A stretch of DNA of 37,810 nt from a virus: positions 1-37,810 of the IMG/VR virus record IMGVR_UViG_3300042465_002754; one strand, given 5' to 3'. Position numbers and translations under genes: made by a program. The notes under the pieces were generated by a model. It was not told where the DNA came from, did not search any database, and saw nothing but the letters and a program-made list of their open reading frames with translations. This document shows, in pieces, positions 36,320 to 37,810 of the stretch (position 1 is the first letter of the stretch; the number at the start of each line of letters is the position of its first letter).

Positions 36320-36740
36320 GATCGCGCAAGAGTATGTGCGCGATTACCACCGGCACAACAAACCTCCGGTCGGACACAAGTTCTCAATCGGCCTCTACGA
36401 CAGCGACCGTCTCGTTGGTGTCGCCACGGCTGGGCGACCCGTGGCCCGTATGTTGGACGACGGGTTGACGCTGGAGGTTACGCGCACATGCACCGACGGG
36501 ACGCGCAACGCCAACTCCATGCTCTACGGCGCCATCGTCCGCGCTGCGACCGCGCTAGGGTACGCGCGCTGCGTAACCTACACGCAGCACGACGAGTCCG
36601 GGGCGTCTCTGCGAGGAGCGGGCTGGACGCCGGCGCAGGCGCTGCCGGCGCGGGCAGGCTGGACGGCGCCCAGCCGACCGCGTGAGGACATCGGATCTGG
36701 CGGCGTCGCCCGCATCCGGTGGGAGCGGAAGTGTGCTTAA
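36285..36740 (+). CDS. GNAT-like protein of XF1762 type, 151 aa
   Basis: ATG with GAAGGAGCAGGTGG upstream. A GNAT-type fold is suggested by FSIGLYDSDRLVGVATAGRP (about 33-52), VTRTCTDGTRNANSMLYGAI (about 65-84) and YARCVTYTQHDESGASLRGA (about 93-112), then GWTPAQALPARAGWTAPSR. This pattern matches a widespread phage/plasmid protein annotated as XF1762-like; the substrate is unknown. It is tightly coupled, overlapping the VRR-NUC gene (35 bases) and the helicase start (8 bases). The basic end RIRWERKCA is conserved in style. Confidence 0.75.
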   Translation: MPGLKIRPVSLKIAQEYVRDYHRHNKPPVGHKFSIGLYDSDRLVGVATAGRPVARMLDDGLTLEVTRTCTDGTRNANSMLYGAIVRAATALGYARCVTYTQHDESGASLRGAGWTPAQALPARAGWTAPSRPREDIGSGGVARIRWERKCA

Positions 36741-37810
36741 TCTCCGCCCCTACCAGGATGATGCGGCCGACTTCCTCTACGAGCATGACCGGGGGATGAT
36801 CCTGGCGCCCGTGGGGGCCGGCAAGACGGCGATCACCCTGACGGCCATGGCGGCGATGGTGGCCGATGGCCACGTCAAGCGGTGGCTGGTGCTGGCGCCG
36901 AAGCGCGTCTGCACCGACGTCTGGCCGGTCGAGGGGCCGAAGTGGGCGCCGGGGCTGACGATGGCGGTTGCCGTCGGCACGCCCCGCCAGCGGGCTGCGG
37001 CGTTCGCGTCGGACGCTCGCGTCGTCGTCACCAACTACGACAACCTCCAGACCGCGCCGCCGGATCTCAGCAGCTTCGACGGCATCGTCTTCGACGAACT
37101 GACCCGGCTGAAGAACCCGTCGGGGAAGCGGTTCAAGGCGCTGGAGAAGCACATCGAGCCGTTCAACGTGCGCTGGGGCCTGACCGGTTCCTTCACGTCG
37201 AACGGCCTAGAGGACGTCTTCGGGCAATGCAAGATCGTGGAGCAGGCGCTGCTGGGCCGGTCGAAGGGCGCCTTCCTCCAGAAGTACTTCGTCTGCATGA
37301 ACCGCGAGTACGGCGAGTGGATGCCGCGCAAGGGTGCCCTGGGCGCCGTTATGGACGCCATCCGCCCGGCCACCTACGTCCTGGAGCCCGGCGAGTACAA
37401 GGACCGCCTGCCGCCGCTGCACACGGTCGAGATGCGCTGCGACCTAGCTGACCGGGCGCCCTACGAGAAGATGAAGAAGGACTACCTCGTCGAACTGAAG
37501 GGCCAGCAGATCACGGCCCTGACGGCGGCGTCCGTCACCAGCAAACTCCAGCAGATGGCCAGCGGGTTCATCTACAATAGCCAGACCGTAGCGCAGGAAA
37601 CGGCGGGCAAGTTTACGCAAGCCAAGGAGGCGGTCTGGTTTTCGCCGCACAAGTTCGACCTGCTGGACGAGATCCTGGCCGAAAACCAGCGGGACAACAC
37701 CATCGTGGTCTACAACTACCGCGAGGAGCTGGCCGAACTCCGACGCCGCTACCCCCACGCCGCGACCGTGGACGAGCCCGACGCCATCGCCCGGTGGAAC
37801 GCCGGCAAGA
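36733..37810 (+). CDS. SNF2/DEAD-like helicase, N-terminal part (continues at 1-399)
   Basis: Residues 1-359 of the 449-aa helicase. GTG start at 36733, preceded by GGGAGCGGAA and overlapping the previous stop. LRPYQDDAADFLYEHDRGMI (Q motif), Walker A APVGAGKTAI (25-34), motif Ia LVLAPKRV, motif II FDEL (120-123), and motif III-like WGLTGSFTSNG (about 153-163). The second RecA domain begins near NTIVVYNYREE (about 322-332). Compact phage helicases of this type are typically SNF2-like and work in replication or recombination; here it follows a VRR-NUC nuclease, suggesting joint work on branched DNA. The frame is complete only when the ends are joined. Confidence 0.9.
   Translation, partial: MLNLRPYQDDAADFLYEHDRGMILAPVGAGKTAITLTAMAAMVADGHVKRWLVLAPKRVCTDVWPVEGPKWAPGLTMAVAVGTPRQRAAAFASDARVVVTNYDNLQTAPPDLSSFDGIVFDELTRLKNPSGKRFKALEKHIEPFNVRWGLTGSFTSNGLEDVFGQCKIVEQALLGRSKGAFLQKYFVCMNREYGEWMPRKGALGAVMDAIRPATYVLEPGEYKDRLPPLHTVEMRCDLADRAPYEKMKKDYLVELKGQQITALTAASVTSKLQQMASGFIYNSQTVAQETAGKFTQAKEAVWFSPHKFDLLDEILAENQRDNTIVVYNYREELAELRRRYPHAATVDEPDAIARWNAGK
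37684..37810. repeat. Right copy of 127-bp terminal direct repeat (contig closure overlap)
   Basis: Identical to bases 1-127; see the left copy. Removing one copy gives a 37,683-bp circle and restores the helicase gene. Confidence 0.9.

Noticed and set aside
1-37810. Integrase, excisionase, CI-type repressor or attachment site
   Set aside because: No recombinase or repressor motif was seen in any supported gene; therefore no lysogeny module is claimed.
1-37810. tRNA genes
   Set aside because: No convincing cloverleaf with anticodon and T-loop pattern was noticed in the gene-free stretches; a covariance-model scan would be needed to exclude one.

Overview
The window looks like one complete, circularly closed tailed-phage genome. 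Bases 1-127 are identical to 37684-37810, so the unique length is 37,683 bp, and the helicase gene cut by the window edges reads in frame across the join. The virion module follows P22 gene order and P22-type families: terminase small and large subunits, a large portal, scaffold, coat, gp4-like and gp10-like tail accessory factors, and gp7-like ejection proteins. This indicates a short-tailed (podovirus) particle with a P22-like head and tail. DNA is GC-rich throughout. The 3TM-type holin, the GH19 endolysin and the GC content fit a GC-rich proteobacterial host (possibly alphaproteobacterial), but nothing in the sequence fixes the host. No integrase, excisionase or CI-type repressor was recognised, so a virulent life cycle is likelier than a temperate one.

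Layout. (1) 581-23878, minus strand: the late operon, transcribed right to left. It runs terS, terL, a surface-protein candidate, four tiny basic proteins, portal, a five-gene accessory cassette with a tail fibre, scaffold, coat, head protein, gp4-like, gp10-like, tail proteins, a second fibre, cupin, ejection proteins, four lysis-region genes and a 323-aa protein. A plus-strand HNH-AP2 endonuclease at 12212-12682 interrupts it. (2) 23879-24663: the main regulatory and probable origin region. It holds a minus-strand sigma-70-like promoter, tandem palindromic operators, four roughly 50-bp-spaced iteron-like repeats and an AT-rich patch. (3) 24664-28741, plus strand: about 17 very short, tightly packed early genes, mostly of unknown function, including a MarR-type regulator, an HTH/zinc-ribbon protein and several 23-40 aa membrane peptides. 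(4) 28725-35948, minus strand: replication genes, namely DUF2800 nuclease-like protein, a possible ssDNA-binding protein, a cytosine-5 DNA methyltransferase, family A DNA polymerase and a primase-helicase. (5) 36035-37810 joined to 1-584, plus strand: VRR-NUC nuclease, GNAT-like protein, SNF2-type helicase and a 62-aa protein.

How it works together (inference): the early and replication blocks diverge from two regulatory zones (23.9-24.66 kb and 35.95-36.03 kb). The DUF2800 and VRR-NUC nucleases, helicase, primase-helicase and polymerase would replicate and recombine the genome, with methylation by the Dcm-like enzyme. The late operon then builds a P22-like procapsid, packages DNA, completes the tail and lyses the cell. 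The least explained parts are the early mini-gene block, the iteron/operator region, the dual-frame methyltransferase locus and the cupin inside the tail operon.
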